Assembly: GCF_000369045.1 (NCBI RefSeq)
Contig: NZ_KB849790.1
Span: forward strand, 748,030-812,029
Direction of reading: 5' to 3'
Length of the DNA stretch: 64,000 nucleotides
Origin: Acinetobacter pittii ATCC 19004 = CIP 70.29
GTDB taxonomy: Bacteria > Pseudomonadota > Gammaproteobacteria > Pseudomonadales > Moraxellaceae
Part shown: positions 35,740-45,644 of the stretch, piece by piece
Numbering within the stretch: position 1 is the first letter of the stretch
Layout: each line of letters begins with the position of its first letter
Made by a program: the position numbers and the translations under genes
The notes under the pieces: generated by a model
The model's database searches: none
What the model was told of the DNA's origin: nothing
The model's input: the letters and a program-made list of their open reading frames with translations, nothing else

Positions 35740-36195
35740 TTAAAGATTTTTAAGATTATTGACCATAATATCGAGATTATTACGGATTAAATAAGCCAAG
35801 TTAATATCAATACCTTCAAGCATTTTTTCTTCAACTTTTAAAACCACTTCATTGCATTTATTTAGCTTTTCAACACCGCTTTCGGTCAGGGTAATTAAAA
35901 TACGGCGGCCATGTGTTGGGTCAGGTTTTTTCTCAATCCAGCCATTCACCAGTAAATCTTGCAAAATTTTGTTGGCAGATTGCGGCTTAATGAAAGAGCG
36001 CTCAGCAAGCTTGGCATTGGATAAATTATTTTTTGAAGCTAAAACAGAAAGTGCAGTAAATTGCGGTAAGGTAATTTCAAGCTCTTTTAAATGTTCTGTT
36101 AAATATTTACTAATAATTCGGTCAACACGAGCAATCATATAACTTAACTTAGGCTCATCTTCTACTTTTTTTGGAACTAAATTCGAACGTACCAT
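35740..36195 (-). CDS. hcaR: MarR family regulator of hydroxycinnamate genes
   Basis: The 151-residue winged-helix repressor has the MarR core ALSVLASKNNLSNAKLAERSFIKPQSANKILQDLLVNGWIEKKPDPTHGRRILITLTESG (about 50-110). HcaR of A. baylyi represses the hca operon and is released by hydroxycinnamoyl-CoA thioesters; here it stands beside hcaK in the same order. AAAGG precedes the ATG. Confidence 0.88.
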   Translation of the reverse strand: MVRSNLVPKKVEDEPKLSYMIARVDRIISKYLTEHLKELEITLPQFTALSVLASKNNLSNAKLAERSFIKPQSANKILQDLLVNGWIEKKPDPTHGRRILITLTESGVEKLNKCNEVVLKVEEKMLEGIDINLAYLIRNNLDIMVNNLKNL

Positions 36196-36264
36196 AACCT
36201 TTCAATCATCATAAGAAAAACTGTAGTGAAAGTATGAGGATCTACCCCATACTTTCGTTAAAAC

Positions 36265-37497
36265 TTAGCGAGCACCTGAGCTTTGTACTAAATGTACAGG
36301 CTGTTTAGGTTTTTTGACAAGAAGTAATGCAGAGATCGCTGCAATTAAAATCACTGGAATGCTTGAACCAATCACGATGGTCGAGCTTTGCCCAAGCGAG
36401 AGTAAAAAACCAGCCATTAAAGGCCCTGCAAAAGAACCAATACGGCCAATTGCAACTGCTGCACCTACTCCAGTTCCACGCATTTCGGTTGGATAATACA
36501 TGGCTGCCAGGCCATACAACGCCGATTGTCCACCCACAATGAATAAGCCACAACCCACTGCCGAAAGTGCAAGTAAAGCCACGGTCGGAGAAATTGCTAA
36601 ACAACAAAGCGAAAATAAAATGCCGAGATAAATCAGTTTAATCACAAAACTCATGCGTAATTTATCAAGCAATACACCCATGAGAATTGAACCTAAAATT
36701 CCACCAACGTTGTAGCCCATCTGTACATAGTTTGCCTGAAGTTTCGATAAGCCTTGCGCGCCCATCAGTAACGGCAACCAGTTCAACAAGAAATACAGTA
36801 CAACGAGCGTACAGAAAAAACTTATCCAAAGCTGAATGGTTGACATACGACGTTCTTTCGCAAATAAAACTTCCAAAAATGGCGTGGTTTTTTGCGCTTG
36901 AACTTTTCGTTGCAAGTAGTCATTTGACTCTGGTAAAAAGCGCATAATCAGTGGAATGAGTAAAATAGGTGCAATCCCACCAATATAGAAAATATGACGC
37001 CACTCTGCATCGCCGGCCAATGACATAGCAACTACAGAAGTGAGTAATCCGCCAAAAGGAATGCCGCTATACATAATGCTCACTGCGGTGCCTTTGTGCT
37101 GGTCAGGTACAGCTTCAGAGGCAAGTGTAATCATCATTGGTAATGCCCCACCCATTCCTAAACCTGTACAAAAACGAATGAGTAATAGCAAACTGAAGTT
37201 AGCTGCATAAGCTGTTAGTAAAGACATAATTCCAAAAAGTAAGATACTAAAAATCAGAATTTTCTTACGCCCGACGATATCGGCAAACCGACCGCCTAAT
37301 ATCGCACCTGGTAACGTCCCTAAAATTGCAGCACTAAATGCCCACGCCATCTGGGCATTGTCTAACATAAACTCAGCCCGCATTCGTGGAGCGGCTACCC
37401 CCATTGATTGAAGATCAAACCCTTCAAAAATTGCTATGGCAAAGCACAGTAGCAACGTGATTTTTGCCCTTGAAGGCTGTCCTGATATTTTTTCCAT
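36265..37497 (-). CDS. hcaK: MFS transporter for hydroxycinnamates
   Basis: This 410-residue AAHS-type carrier has 12 hydrophobic segments, with IAIFEGFDLQSMGVAAPRMRAEF in the first and GGRFADIVGRKKIL between segments 2 and 3. It sits between hcaR and the hydratase-lyase gene as hcaK does in A. baylyi, where it is tied to uptake of hydroxycinnamates. AAAGGA precedes the ATG. It is divergent from the catabolic operon. Confidence 0.85.
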   Translation of the reverse strand: MEKISGQPSRAKITLLLCFAIAIFEGFDLQSMGVAAPRMRAEFMLDNAQMAWAFSAAILGTLPGAILGGRFADIVGRKKILIFSILLFGIMSLLTAYAANFSLLLLIRFCTGLGMGGALPMMITLASEAVPDQHKGTAVSIMYSGIPFGGLLTSVVAMSLAGDAEWRHIFYIGGIAPILLIPLIMRFLPESNDYLQRKVQAQKTTPFLEVLFAKERRMSTIQLWISFFCTLVVLYFLLNWLPLLMGAQGLSKLQANYVQMGYNVGGILGSILMGVLLDKLRMSFVIKLIYLGILFSLCCLAISPTVALLALSAVGCGLFIVGGQSALYGLAAMYYPTEMRGTGVGAAVAIGRIGSFAGPLMAGFLLSLGQSSTIVIGSSIPVILIAAISALLLVKKPKQPVHLVQSSGAR

Positions 37498-37751
37498 TGT
37501 GTTGTCCTTTATTGACTAGTCGTTCCATTTAGCCCTTTGTGTATTGTTGTTTAAACACACCAAAAATATCAGTTAAACTTACTAAAAAATCAACATATTT
37601 TTATATTAAATTAATTAAAAAAATAATTAATATTTAAAATACAATGAATTAAAAAATATTTATGAAATTTTATAAAAAAGACTTGAATGTAAGTTTAACT
37701 GATATTAGATTAAATCCCAGAACAGCAAAAAATCATTCAAGGAGTATGGAG

Positions 37752-38585
37752 ATGAGTTATGAAAACCGCTGGGAAACAGTAGATGTTAAAGTTGAAGATG
37801 GAATTGCATGGGTCACCCTAAACCGTCCGGAAAAGAAAAATGCCATGAGCCCTACACTCAATCGCGAAATGATTGATGTGCTCGAAACTCTTGAGCTTGA
37901 TCAAGATGCGCGTGTTTTAGTTTTGACGGGTGCTGGTGACTCTTGGACAGCGGGTATGGATTTGAAGGAATATTTCCGTGAAGTCGACACTCAGCCTGAA
38001 ATTTTCCAAGAACGTATTCGCCGTGACTCTTGTCGCTGGCAGTGGCAACTTCTTCGTATGTATTCAAAACCAACCATTGCTATGGTCAACGGCTGGTGCT
38101 TTGGAGGCGGTTTCTCACCTTTAGTGGCTTGTGACCTCGCAATTGCAGCAGATGAAGCAACTTTCGGTTTATCTGAAATTAACTGGGGAATCCCACCGGG
38201 CAACCTTGTAAGTAAAGCAATGGCAGATACCGTAGGTCATCGTGCATCTTTGTACTACATCATGACGGGTAAAACCTTTAGTGGTAAAGAAGCTGAAACC
38301 ATGGGTCTTGTGAATAAAAGCGTACCGCTTGCCCAATTAAAAGCAGAAGTGACTGAGCTTGCAAATTGCTTACTTGAGAAAAACCCAGTAGTTCTTCGTA
38401 CAGCTAAAAATGGATTTAAGCGTTGTCGTGAACTCACTTGGGACCAAAACGAAGACTACTTATATGCCAAGCTTGATCAATGTATCCACCGCGATACAGA
38501 AAATGGTCGCCAAGAAGGTTTGAAACAATTCTTAGATGAAAAATCAATTAAACCGGGTTTACAGAGCTATAAACGTACTGGTTAA
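37752..38585 (+). CDS. hcaA: Hydroxycinnamoyl-CoA hydratase-lyase
   Basis: This crotonase-fold enzyme hydrates feruloyl-, caffeoyl- or coumaroyl-CoA and splits it into the aromatic aldehyde and acetyl-CoA. The 277-residue product is very close to Pseudomonas Ech (NRPEKKNAMSPTLNREMIDVLETLE, TAGMDLKEYFREVD, GWCFGGGFSPLVACDLAI, GLSEINWGIPPGNLVSKAM). The active-site Glu is in the GLSEINWG segment and the oxyanion-hole glycines are in CFGGGF. The ATG at 37752 has AAGGAG 7 bases upstream; earlier in-frame starts (37662, 37746) lack this spacing. It is first in the hca operon. Confidence 0.95.
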   Translation: MSYENRWETVDVKVEDGIAWVTLNRPEKKNAMSPTLNREMIDVLETLELDQDARVLVLTGAGDSWTAGMDLKEYFREVDTQPEIFQERIRRDSCRWQWQLLRMYSKPTIAMVNGWCFGGGFSPLVACDLAIAADEATFGLSEINWGIPPGNLVSKAMADTVGHRASLYYIMTGKTFSGKEAETMGLVNKSVPLAQLKAEVTELANCLLEKNPVVLRTAKNGFKRCRELTWDQNEDYLYAKLDQCIHRDTENGRQEGLKQFLDEKSIKPGLQSYKRTG

Positions 38586-38622
38586 CTTTTGATTCTTTAA
38601 TGGCAATGTAAGGACACAACCC

Positions 38623-40074
38623 ATGCAAAATGTACAGTTACTTATTCACGGTCAATCCGTTGATGCATCAAATCAGGCAACTTTTGAGCGTATCAGTCCA
38701 ATTGATGGATCGGTAGCAACTAAAGCTGCTGCTGCAACGTTGGAAGATGTTGATCGTGCAATCGATTCGGCACAACAAGCTTTTAAAGTATGGTCGAAAC
38801 TCTCGCCTACCGAACGTCGCTTACGTTTATTAAAAGCAGCCGATTTAATGGACCAAAAAACCGAGCAATTCATTGAAACTGGAATGCAAGAAACAGGTTC
38901 AACTGCGACATGGTATGGGTTTAACGTTCACCTTGCTGCCAACATGTTACGTGAAGCAGCAGCAATGACTACACAAATTGACGGAAGCCTGATTCCGTCA
39001 GATGTGCCGGGCAATCTTGCGATGGGTGTCCGAGTTCCTTGTGGTGTGATTGTAGGGATTGCACCTTGGAATGCGCCTGTGATTTTGGCAACACGTGCAC
39101 TTGCCATGCCTTTGGCTTGTGGTAACACGGTAGTGTTAAAAGCCTCAGAAGCCTGCCCAGCAACACATCGTCTCATTGGTGAAGTGTTACATGAGGCAGG
39201 TATAGGTGAAGGTGTGGTCAATGTGATTACGCATGCCGCCGAAGATGCACCACAAATCGTGGAGCGTTTAGTGTCTCATCCAGCTGTGAAACGCATTAAT
39301 TTTACCGGTTCAACCAAAGTTGGAAAAATTATTGCCGAGACTGCTGCTAAATATTTAAAACCAGTTTTACTCGAACTCGGTGGTAAAGCCCCTGTTGTGG
39401 TTTTAAATGAAGCTGACATTAATGAAGCTGTAAATGCAGTCGCTTTTGGAGCGTTCTTTAATCAGGGTCAAATCTGTATGTCGACCGAACGTGTTTTGGT
39501 TCAAGACAAAATTGCCGACCAATTTATTGAAAAACTGATTGAAAAAACCCGCTCTATTCAGGCAGGTAATCCAACCTCAAAAGATAATGTACTCGGTGTT
39601 TTAGAAAGTCGCCGTGCTGCAAACCGTATTCAGCATTTGCTGGAAGATGCCCAAAACAAAGGTGCTGACTTACCTTTAGGTATTCATATTGAAGACACCA
39701 CCATGCAACCGACGCTAGTGCTCAATATTAAACCTGACATGCTGCTTTACCGTGAAGAATCATTTGGACCTGTATGCACAGTTCAACGCTTTTCAAGCAT
39801 TGAAGAAGGCGTAGCATTGGCAAATGACAGCGAGTTCGGTCTTTCTTCGGCAGTGTTTAGCCAAAATATTTCGCAAGCACTGGAAGTCGCTCAACAGATT
39901 GATTCAGGTATTTGTCATATTAACGGCGCAACCGTACATGACGAAGCTCAAATGCCATTTGGCGGAACAAAATCGAGTGGTTACGGACGTTTTGGTAGTA
40001 AAGTCTCTGTTGCCGAATTTACCGAACTACGCTGGATTACCATTCAAACCCAATCACGTCATTACCCGATTTAG
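38623..40074 (+). CDS. hcaB: Vanillin/hydroxybenzaldehyde dehydrogenase
   Basis: This NAD(P)-dependent aldehyde dehydrogenase of 483 residues oxidises vanillin, protocatechualdehyde and 4-hydroxybenzaldehyde to the acids. PWNAPVILATRALA, the ELGGKAP motif with the catalytic Glu and FNQGQICMSTER with the catalytic Cys are in place. Its position after hcaA and before the CoA ligase is that of hcaB (vdh). Vanillate made here would feed VanAB. Confidence 0.93.
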   Translation: MQNVQLLIHGQSVDASNQATFERISPIDGSVATKAAAATLEDVDRAIDSAQQAFKVWSKLSPTERRLRLLKAADLMDQKTEQFIETGMQETGSTATWYGFNVHLAANMLREAAAMTTQIDGSLIPSDVPGNLAMGVRVPCGVIVGIAPWNAPVILATRALAMPLACGNTVVLKASEACPATHRLIGEVLHEAGIGEGVVNVITHAAEDAPQIVERLVSHPAVKRINFTGSTKVGKIIAETAAKYLKPVLLELGGKAPVVVLNEADINEAVNAVAFGAFFNQGQICMSTERVLVQDKIADQFIEKLIEKTRSIQAGNPTSKDNVLGVLESRRAANRIQHLLEDAQNKGADLPLGIHIEDTTMQPTLVLNIKPDMLLYREESFGPVCTVQRFSSIEEGVALANDSEFGLSSAVFSQNISQALEVAQQIDSGICHINGATVHDEAQMPFGGTKSSGYGRFGSKVSVAEFTELRWITIQTQSRHYPI

Positions 40075-40165
40075 TCAGGCTAATGCGAATACCGACATAT
40101 TAAATAAAAATTGCATGATGCAAAAAATTAAAGCGCAGTGATGCGCTTTCCATGGAGTGAAAGAA

Positions 40166-42043
40166 ATGCAAATGAATGCCACTCAATCACAAGACCGCGA
40201 ACGGTTCGTAAAATTAGGGCAACATGATATTCATTATCACCATAAAGATGACACGCTCTATATCAGCCCAAAAGAGCAATTAAAACCGTATCCACAAAAA
40301 CTGACAGATCGGTTAATTCATTTTGCACAAACTAAACCAGACCATATTTTTGCAGCAAAACGCAATGCTCAAGGTGAATGGGTCAAACTGAGTTATGCAG
40401 AAGTTTTACAACGTGCATGGCACATTGCTCAGGCATTACATGAACGTAAGTTAAGCCAAGAAAGACCACTCGTTATTTTAAGTGGTAATGATCTTGAGCA
40501 TTTAACACTGTCTATGGGTGCCATGCTGGCAGGCGTGCCTTTTTCGGCTATTTCACCTGCCTACTCTCTGATTTCTCAAGACTTTGGCAAACTCAAACAT
40601 GTGTTTGAAGTGCTCACACCTGGTATGGTCTATGCCAGCGATGGACAAGCCTTTGCCAAAGCCATTCAGGCATGTATTACACCTGACATTGAAGTGGTGA
40701 CCAATAAAGGTATTGTAGGCGATCAGATCTGCACGTCTTTTCAATCGCTGTTAGATACACCAGTTTCAAATGTTCAAGAGTTTTATCAAACCCTTGATGA
40801 AAACCAGTTTGCCAAATTCTTATTTACATCAGGTTCAACCAAATTACCTAAAGCTGTACCGACCACGCATTTAATGTTGTGTGTTAATCAGCAAATGTTA
40901 TTGCAGACTTTCCCTGAGTTTGCAGAAACGCCGCCTGTCCTACTCGACTGGCTGTCTTGGCACCACACCTTTGGTGGCAGTCACAATGTCGGTATTGCGC
41001 TCTATAACGGCGGTACCATTTACATTGATGATGGCAAACCCGTTGCAGGAAAATTTGACGAAACTATTCGTAATCTCAAAGAAATTTCTCCGACAGTTTA
41101 TTTAAATGTGCCAAAAGGTTGGGAAGAACTCACCGAAGCTTTAGAAAAAGATGAGGAATTAAGAGACCGCTTTTTTGCCAAAGTAAAAATTCTATTCTTT
41201 GCAGGTGCAGCGCTTTCAGAAGCGGGCTGGAACAGACTCGATAAAATTGCTCAGCAACATTGCGGAGAAAAAATTCGCATCATGAGCGGCTTGGGCATGA
41301 CTGAAACTGCTCCCTCTTGTGCTTTTACAACTGGCCCACGCGTGATGGCTGGCTTTATTGGTTACCCTGCTCCGGGATGCGAAATTAAGCTGGTTCCATG
41401 TGGCGACAAACTTGAGTTTTGTGTCCGTGGCAAACACGTCATGAAAGGCTATTGGCGCTTAAAAGCGGACCAGCAAAGCACTATTTTTGATGATGAAGGT
41501 TTTTTCCATACTGGCGATGCTGTTCGTTTAGTCGATGTCAATGATCCAACCAAAGGACTGATGTATGACGGACGAATTGCTGAAGACTTTAAACTCAATA
41601 CGGGTACTTTTGTGAATGTGGGCACACTACGCAACAAAGTACTGATTCAAGGTAATTTACTGATTCAGGATGTTTGTATTACAGGTTCAAACCTGAATGC
41701 TGTTGGCTTTCTGATTTTTCCAAAATTAGAAGCATGTGCTCAATATGCAGGTCTTAAGCTGGGCGAACATTCTGCAACAGAGATATTACAACACCCTAAA
41801 GTCCAGCAATGGTTCCGCGAATTTTTAACCACCTTTAATAAAGATGCGACTGGCAGCTCAAATACAGTCTCAATGCTTTATTTAATGACAGAGCCACCTC
41901 AACTCGATGCAGGCGAAGTGACAGATAAAGGCAATCTCAATCAAAGCAGTATTACGAAACGTCGTGCCACTTTAATTGATGAGCTTTATCAAAAGCAGAC
42001 TGATAACCCGCTGATTATTCGGGTACCCACCTTAAAACAATAA
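40166..42043 (+). CDS. hcaC: Hydroxycinnamate (feruloyl)-CoA ligase
   Basis: This ATP-dependent acyl-CoA synthetase of about 625 residues activates ferulate, caffeate or coumarate. It has the AMP-binding motif FTSGSTKLPKAVPTTH (about 220-235), GLGMTETAPS and the late YDGRIAEDFKLNTGTFVNVG. It matches the large feruloyl-CoA synthase (Fcs) branch, longer than most acyl-CoA ligases. GGAG lies 8 bases before the ATG at 40166; a GTG at 40157 is less likely. It is the entry step of the hca pathway. Confidence 0.92.
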   Translation: MQMNATQSQDRERFVKLGQHDIHYHHKDDTLYISPKEQLKPYPQKLTDRLIHFAQTKPDHIFAAKRNAQGEWVKLSYAEVLQRAWHIAQALHERKLSQERPLVILSGNDLEHLTLSMGAMLAGVPFSAISPAYSLISQDFGKLKHVFEVLTPGMVYASDGQAFAKAIQACITPDIEVVTNKGIVGDQICTSFQSLLDTPVSNVQEFYQTLDENQFAKFLFTSGSTKLPKAVPTTHLMLCVNQQMLLQTFPEFAETPPVLLDWLSWHHTFGGSHNVGIALYNGGTIYIDDGKPVAGKFDETIRNLKEISPTVYLNVPKGWEELTEALEKDEELRDRFFAKVKILFFAGAALSEAGWNRLDKIAQQHCGEKIRIMSGLGMTETAPSCAFTTGPRVMAGFIGYPAPGCEIKLVPCGDKLEFCVRGKHVMKGYWRLKADQQSTIFDDEGFFHTGDAVRLVDVNDPTKGLMYDGRIAEDFKLNTGTFVNVGTLRNKVLIQGNLLIQDVCITGSNLNAVGFLIFPKLEACAQYAGLKLGEHSATEILQHPKVQQWFREFLTTFNKDATGSSNTVSMLYLMTEPPQLDAGEVTDKGNLNQSSITKRRATLIDELYQKQTDNPLIIRVPTLKQ

Positions 42044-42117
42044 GCAATTGAAATAGAAAAGGAAGCTCAAACTTGGGTTTGGGCCTTAGCCTCACTTTTG
42101 CCAAAAAAAGGTTCAAC

Positions 42118-43257
42118 ATGCCACACGATACAGAATTTGAACTATTTCGGGACAGCTATCGCAGGTTCTTAAAAGAACAGGTTGCTCCGTATTATGAACA
42201 GTGGGAACACGATGGCCTCATCCCACGTGACCTATGGCTTCGTCTTGGGGAAAATGGCTTTTTGTGTGTCGATGTGCCGGAGGAATATGGCGGTTACGGC
42301 GCTCCTGTTCATTACTCACTCATGCTGGTTCAAGAAACTGCTCAAGCTGGCTTTGCATCTTTGGCGGTTGCCATTGGTGGGCAAAATGAGTTGGTCTCTC
42401 CTTACCTACAAAATATTGGAACTGAAGAGCAAAAACGTTATTGGTTACCCAAAATGGTGACAGGTGAAGTCGTCACTGCAATTGCCATGACAGAGGCCAA
42501 TGCTGGTTCAGACCTACAAGCCATACGCACTCAAGCCATTTTAGAAAATGACCACTACCGCGTGAATGGTTCAAAAACGTTTATTTCAAATGGTTTGCAT
42601 GCCGACCTGATTGTTCTGGTTGCGAAAACTGATCCGCAAGCTAAAGCAAAAGGCATTTCCATTTTATTAGTCGATGCTGCGTTAGATGGCGTTAAAAAAG
42701 GCCGTTCATTACAAAAAATCGGGCTGCATGCCCAAGATACAGCCGAACTGTTTTTTGATGATGTTTATGTGCCTACAACTCAGCGTTTAGGTGAAGAAGG
42801 ACAAGGCTTTGCTTATTTAATGCAAGAATTACCTCGCGAACGTTTAAGTATTTCCATGATGGCTTTGGGATCAATTTTAGGCGCCATCGAAATCACCAAA
42901 GACTATGTTCTGGAACGTAAAGCTTTCGGACAACCGTTAAGCCAAATGCAAAACACGCGCTTTGTGCTGGCAAACGCACAAATCAAAGCAAAAGCCGCAC
43001 AAGCCTTTGTAGATCAATGTGCAGCGCTATATCAACAACATCAGTTAAGCGTGACTCAAGTTGCCGCACTGAAATGCTTTATTACCGACGCTCAATGTGA
43101 AGTGATTGATCAATTACTTCAGCTTTTCGGCGGCTATGGCTATATGCAGGAATACCCAATTTCACGCTTTTTTATGGATGCACGGGTACAAAAAATTTAT
43201 GGGGGAACCAATGAAATTATGAAAGAAATCGTAGCCCGAGAACTGCTCGGAAAATAA
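42118..43257 (+). CDS. hcaD: Acyl-CoA dehydrogenase of the hca cluster
   Basis: This 379-residue FAD-dependent acyl-CoA dehydrogenase has AIAMTEANAGSDLQAIRT (flavin contact) and a C-terminal FGGYGYMQEYPISRFFMDARVQKIYGGTNEIMKEIVARELL. The usual catalytic Glu is in IYGGTNE. In A. baylyi, HcaD is thought to reduce the saturated side chain of dihydro-hydroxycinnamoyl-CoA substrates back into the main route by forming the double bond. The ATG at 42118 has AAAGG upstream; an upstream TTG is rejected. Confidence 0.9.
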   Translation: MPHDTEFELFRDSYRRFLKEQVAPYYEQWEHDGLIPRDLWLRLGENGFLCVDVPEEYGGYGAPVHYSLMLVQETAQAGFASLAVAIGGQNELVSPYLQNIGTEEQKRYWLPKMVTGEVVTAIAMTEANAGSDLQAIRTQAILENDHYRVNGSKTFISNGLHADLIVLVAKTDPQAKAKGISILLVDAALDGVKKGRSLQKIGLHAQDTAELFFDDVYVPTTQRLGEEGQGFAYLMQELPRERLSISMMALGSILGAIEITKDYVLERKAFGQPLSQMQNTRFVLANAQIKAKAAQAFVDQCAALYQQHQLSVTQVAALKCFITDAQCEVIDQLLQLFGGYGYMQEYPISRFFMDARVQKIYGGTNEIMKEIVARELLGK

Positions 43258-43337
43258 TTCGATTTAAAACCAAACAAGGCAGACACAACAACTAAGCCTT
43301 ATCGAAAACAAAAAATGTTATTTCAGGAAGAAATGCT

Positions 43338-44588
43338 ATGTCGAAATTATGGATGTACTCTACCCTTATGCTCTCAGGTTCAGTGTGGGCTGGCAGTTTT
43401 ATTGACAACAGTTCAGTAGAACTCACCACACGAAATTTCTATTTTGACCGCGACTATCAAGAGCAATCTGCTTACCCTGCTGCCAAGGACTGGACACAAG
43501 GGTTTATTCTTAAAGCCAATTCAGGTTATACCGAAGGGACTGTCGGTTTTGGGCTGGATGTACTTGCGACGGCGGGTTTTAAACTCGATGCCGACGCAGA
43601 GCATGGCGGTACAGGAAACTTACCTAGAGACACGCGTACCAATGAACCTGCTGACTCTTATGGCGAAATTGGGGTCACAGCAAAAGCCAAAATGAGTCAG
43701 ACTGAACTACGCATTGGTACGCTAATGCCGATGAACCCAGTTTTAGTGGCTTCACCTGCTCGTTTACTTCCTCAAACCTATCGAGGAATTTCACTCACCA
43801 GTAAAGATATTAAAGACTTCGACTTACAAGCGGCCTACCTCGATAAAGTGAATCATCGTGATTCGACCAACTATGAAAAAATTAAAATTTCAGGCGTAAA
43901 TGGACGATTTAAAAGTGCTGAAACTGATGGACTCTATTATTTAGGTGGAAACTATCAGTTTAATCCTGCACTCAAACTCACTGCTTTTTACATGGATGTT
44001 GATGATCTTTATAACCAAACCATGGTCGGTGCTTTACATCAACACAAAATTAATGACACCACTAACTTTAGCTCACAATTACGTTACTACCGCAGCCGAG
44101 ATGACGGGCAAGCAAAAGCAGGCTTAGTCGATAATGACCTCTATCATGCGCATTTCGAACTCAAACATCAAAACCATAAATTTATTTTTGGAACCTTCCA
44201 ACATCATGGCGACACCGCTTTTCCATATTTGACGGGAGGTGAAACGGGTCTACTCATTGATACATGGCCGGGCGAGTTTTTAAATCCAAAAGAAAAGGCC
44301 TATAGCTTCCGTTATGAATATGATTTTAAAGATTATGTACCGGGTTTACGTTTTATGACTCGTTACACCACAGGTCACAATATTTATGCACCCAACTTAG
44401 GCGGAACTAATCTAAAAGAACGCGAAACGGACTTTGATTTAGGTTACACCGTTCAAAGTGGCTGGTTAAAAAATCTAGGGTTACGCGCACGCTACGCCAT
44501 TTATGACAACAACATGCTCTCTACAGCCAATATCAAACCTGTAAACGAAACCCGTCTCAACATCGACTACACATGGAAATTTAAATAA
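43338..44588 (+). CDS. hcaE: OprD family porin of the hca cluster
   Basis: The 416-residue outer-membrane channel has a signal peptide (MSKLWMYSTLMLSGSVWA) and the family start FIDNSSVELTTRNFYFDRDY. The last strand is LNIDYTWKFK. It is similar in length and many stretches to the vanP-like porin at 25718 (RLFPQTYRGI versus RLLPQTYRGI; YEYDFKD). It probably admits hydroxycinnamates or their esters. A terminator follows, so part of the transcript may end here. Confidence 0.88.
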   Translation: MSKLWMYSTLMLSGSVWAGSFIDNSSVELTTRNFYFDRDYQEQSAYPAAKDWTQGFILKANSGYTEGTVGFGLDVLATAGFKLDADAEHGGTGNLPRDTRTNEPADSYGEIGVTAKAKMSQTELRIGTLMPMNPVLVASPARLLPQTYRGISLTSKDIKDFDLQAAYLDKVNHRDSTNYEKIKISGVNGRFKSAETDGLYYLGGNYQFNPALKLTAFYMDVDDLYNQTMVGALHQHKINDTTNFSSQLRYYRSRDDGQAKAGLVDNDLYHAHFELKHQNHKFIFGTFQHHGDTAFPYLTGGETGLLIDTWPGEFLNPKEKAYSFRYEYDFKDYVPGLRFMTRYTTGHNIYAPNLGGTNLKERETDFDLGYTVQSGWLKNLGLRARYAIYDNNMLSTANIKPVNETRLNIDYTWKFK

Positions 44589-44597
44589 TTCAAAACG

Positions 44598-44629
44598 AGA
44601 GGTTCTGTCGCACATAGAACCTCTTTTTA
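44598..44629 (+). terminator. Internal terminator after hcaE
   Basis: 9-bp stem AGAGGTTCT/AGAACCTCT followed by a T run, between hcaE and the DUF3237 gene; it probably reduces rather than abolishes read-through. Confidence 0.8.
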
Positions 44630-44645
44630 TTTCGGGAAATTCATC

Positions 44646-45182
44646 ATGAAGAAAGTTGTAACACTACTCTGTGGAATGAGTCTGATTGCCCTGTCTCATG
44701 CCGAAACTCAATATAGCCCACCACCCATTCAGCTTGAGCCTTTAGCAAAATTCAGTGTTGATTTAAATGCGCCTGTTTGGGAATTAGGCACAACCAGTGA
44801 CGCAGGTAAACGCCGAATTATTCCCATTACAGGTGGGACATTTGAAGGCAAATCACTTAAAGGCCGCATTCTAAATAATGGTGCAGATTGGCAAATTGTC
44901 GACAGTAAAGGATTGGCAATTATTGATACACGATATTTGTTAGAAACCGATGACGGTGCACTCATTTATCTTCAAACCAAAGGTTACCGCCATGGCTCGG
45001 CAGAAACGCTAAAACAGCTTGCCCAAGGCAAAGATGTCGACCCGAAAAATTACTATTTCAAAATAACCATGCAGTTTGAAACCAGCTCACCTAAATACTC
45101 ATGGCTTAACCAGACCGTTGCGGTAGGTAGTGCAATGCGGTTGGGTAAAGCAGTTATTTATAATGCCTATACCCTGAAATAA
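44646..45182 (+). CDS. Secreted DUF3237 protein
   Basis: The 178-residue product has a signal peptide (MKKVVTLLCGMSLIALSHA) and a domain that looks like DUF3237 (PPIQLEPLAKFSVDLN near the start, IPITGGTFEG, DTRYLLETDDGALIYLQTKGYRHG, then TAVGSAMRLG-like end). No function is established for this family, but members recur near aromatic-compound esterase genes. Here it lies between the porin and the thioesterase, with the chlorogenate esterase two genes on, so a periplasmic role in hydroxycinnamate ester use is plausible. Confidence 0.8.
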   Translation: MKKVVTLLCGMSLIALSHAETQYSPPPIQLEPLAKFSVDLNAPVWELGTTSDAGKRRIIPITGGTFEGKSLKGRILNNGADWQIVDSKGLAIIDTRYLLETDDGALIYLQTKGYRHGSAETLKQLAQGKDVDPKNYYFKITMQFETSSPKYSWLNQTVAVGSAMRLGKAVIYNAYTLK

Positions 45183-45222
45183 TAATTTTTATAACACTTA
45201 CAAAAAGGATGGACCCTTCATT

Positions 45223-45612
45223 ATGGATCAAAAAACTTTAGAACACTTACCGCCCATCCATCACCATTTGGGTGGACATAATATCCATTGGAATGACCAA
45301 AACACTGAACTTACCATCCATTACACAGCCCTAGAAAGCTTTACCAATCCACGCGGCACCGTTGAAGGCGGCATGATCTGCGCCATGCTTGACGATGTGA
45401 TGGGACTTTTTGCCTTTCTCGCCAATGACCATAAACCCGCTACCACCATCAACTTAACAATGGATTTTTTAAGGCCCTGTGCTGTGGGTGAAGTCATTAC
45501 AAAATGCCGATTCATTAAACAAGGCAGAACCGTACTGAATCTCGAAAGTGAAGCTTGGCAAAACAACAAAATGATTGCACGAAGCACAGCTAATTTTCTG
45601 GTTTTAGATTAA
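45223..45612 (+). CDS. PaaI-type hotdog thioesterase
   Basis: The 129-residue single-domain protein has the hotdog fold signature of the PaaI/4HBT group: FTNPRGTVEGGMICAMLDDVMGLFAF, with the Asp and Gly positions of the active site. It would hydrolyse acyl- or aryl-CoA thioesters, perhaps to free CoA from stalled hydroxycinnamoyl-CoA products. It lies between the DUF3237 and esterase genes. I could not tell which hca letter, if any, it has in A. baylyi. Confidence 0.85.
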   Translation: MDQKTLEHLPPIHHHLGGHNIHWNDQNTELTIHYTALESFTNPRGTVEGGMICAMLDDVMGLFAFLANDHKPATTINLTMDFLRPCAVGEVITKCRFIKQGRTVLNLESEAWQNNKMIARSTANFLVLD

Positions 45613-45644
45613 TTACACCATTCATTCAATAAGGATATGAATAA

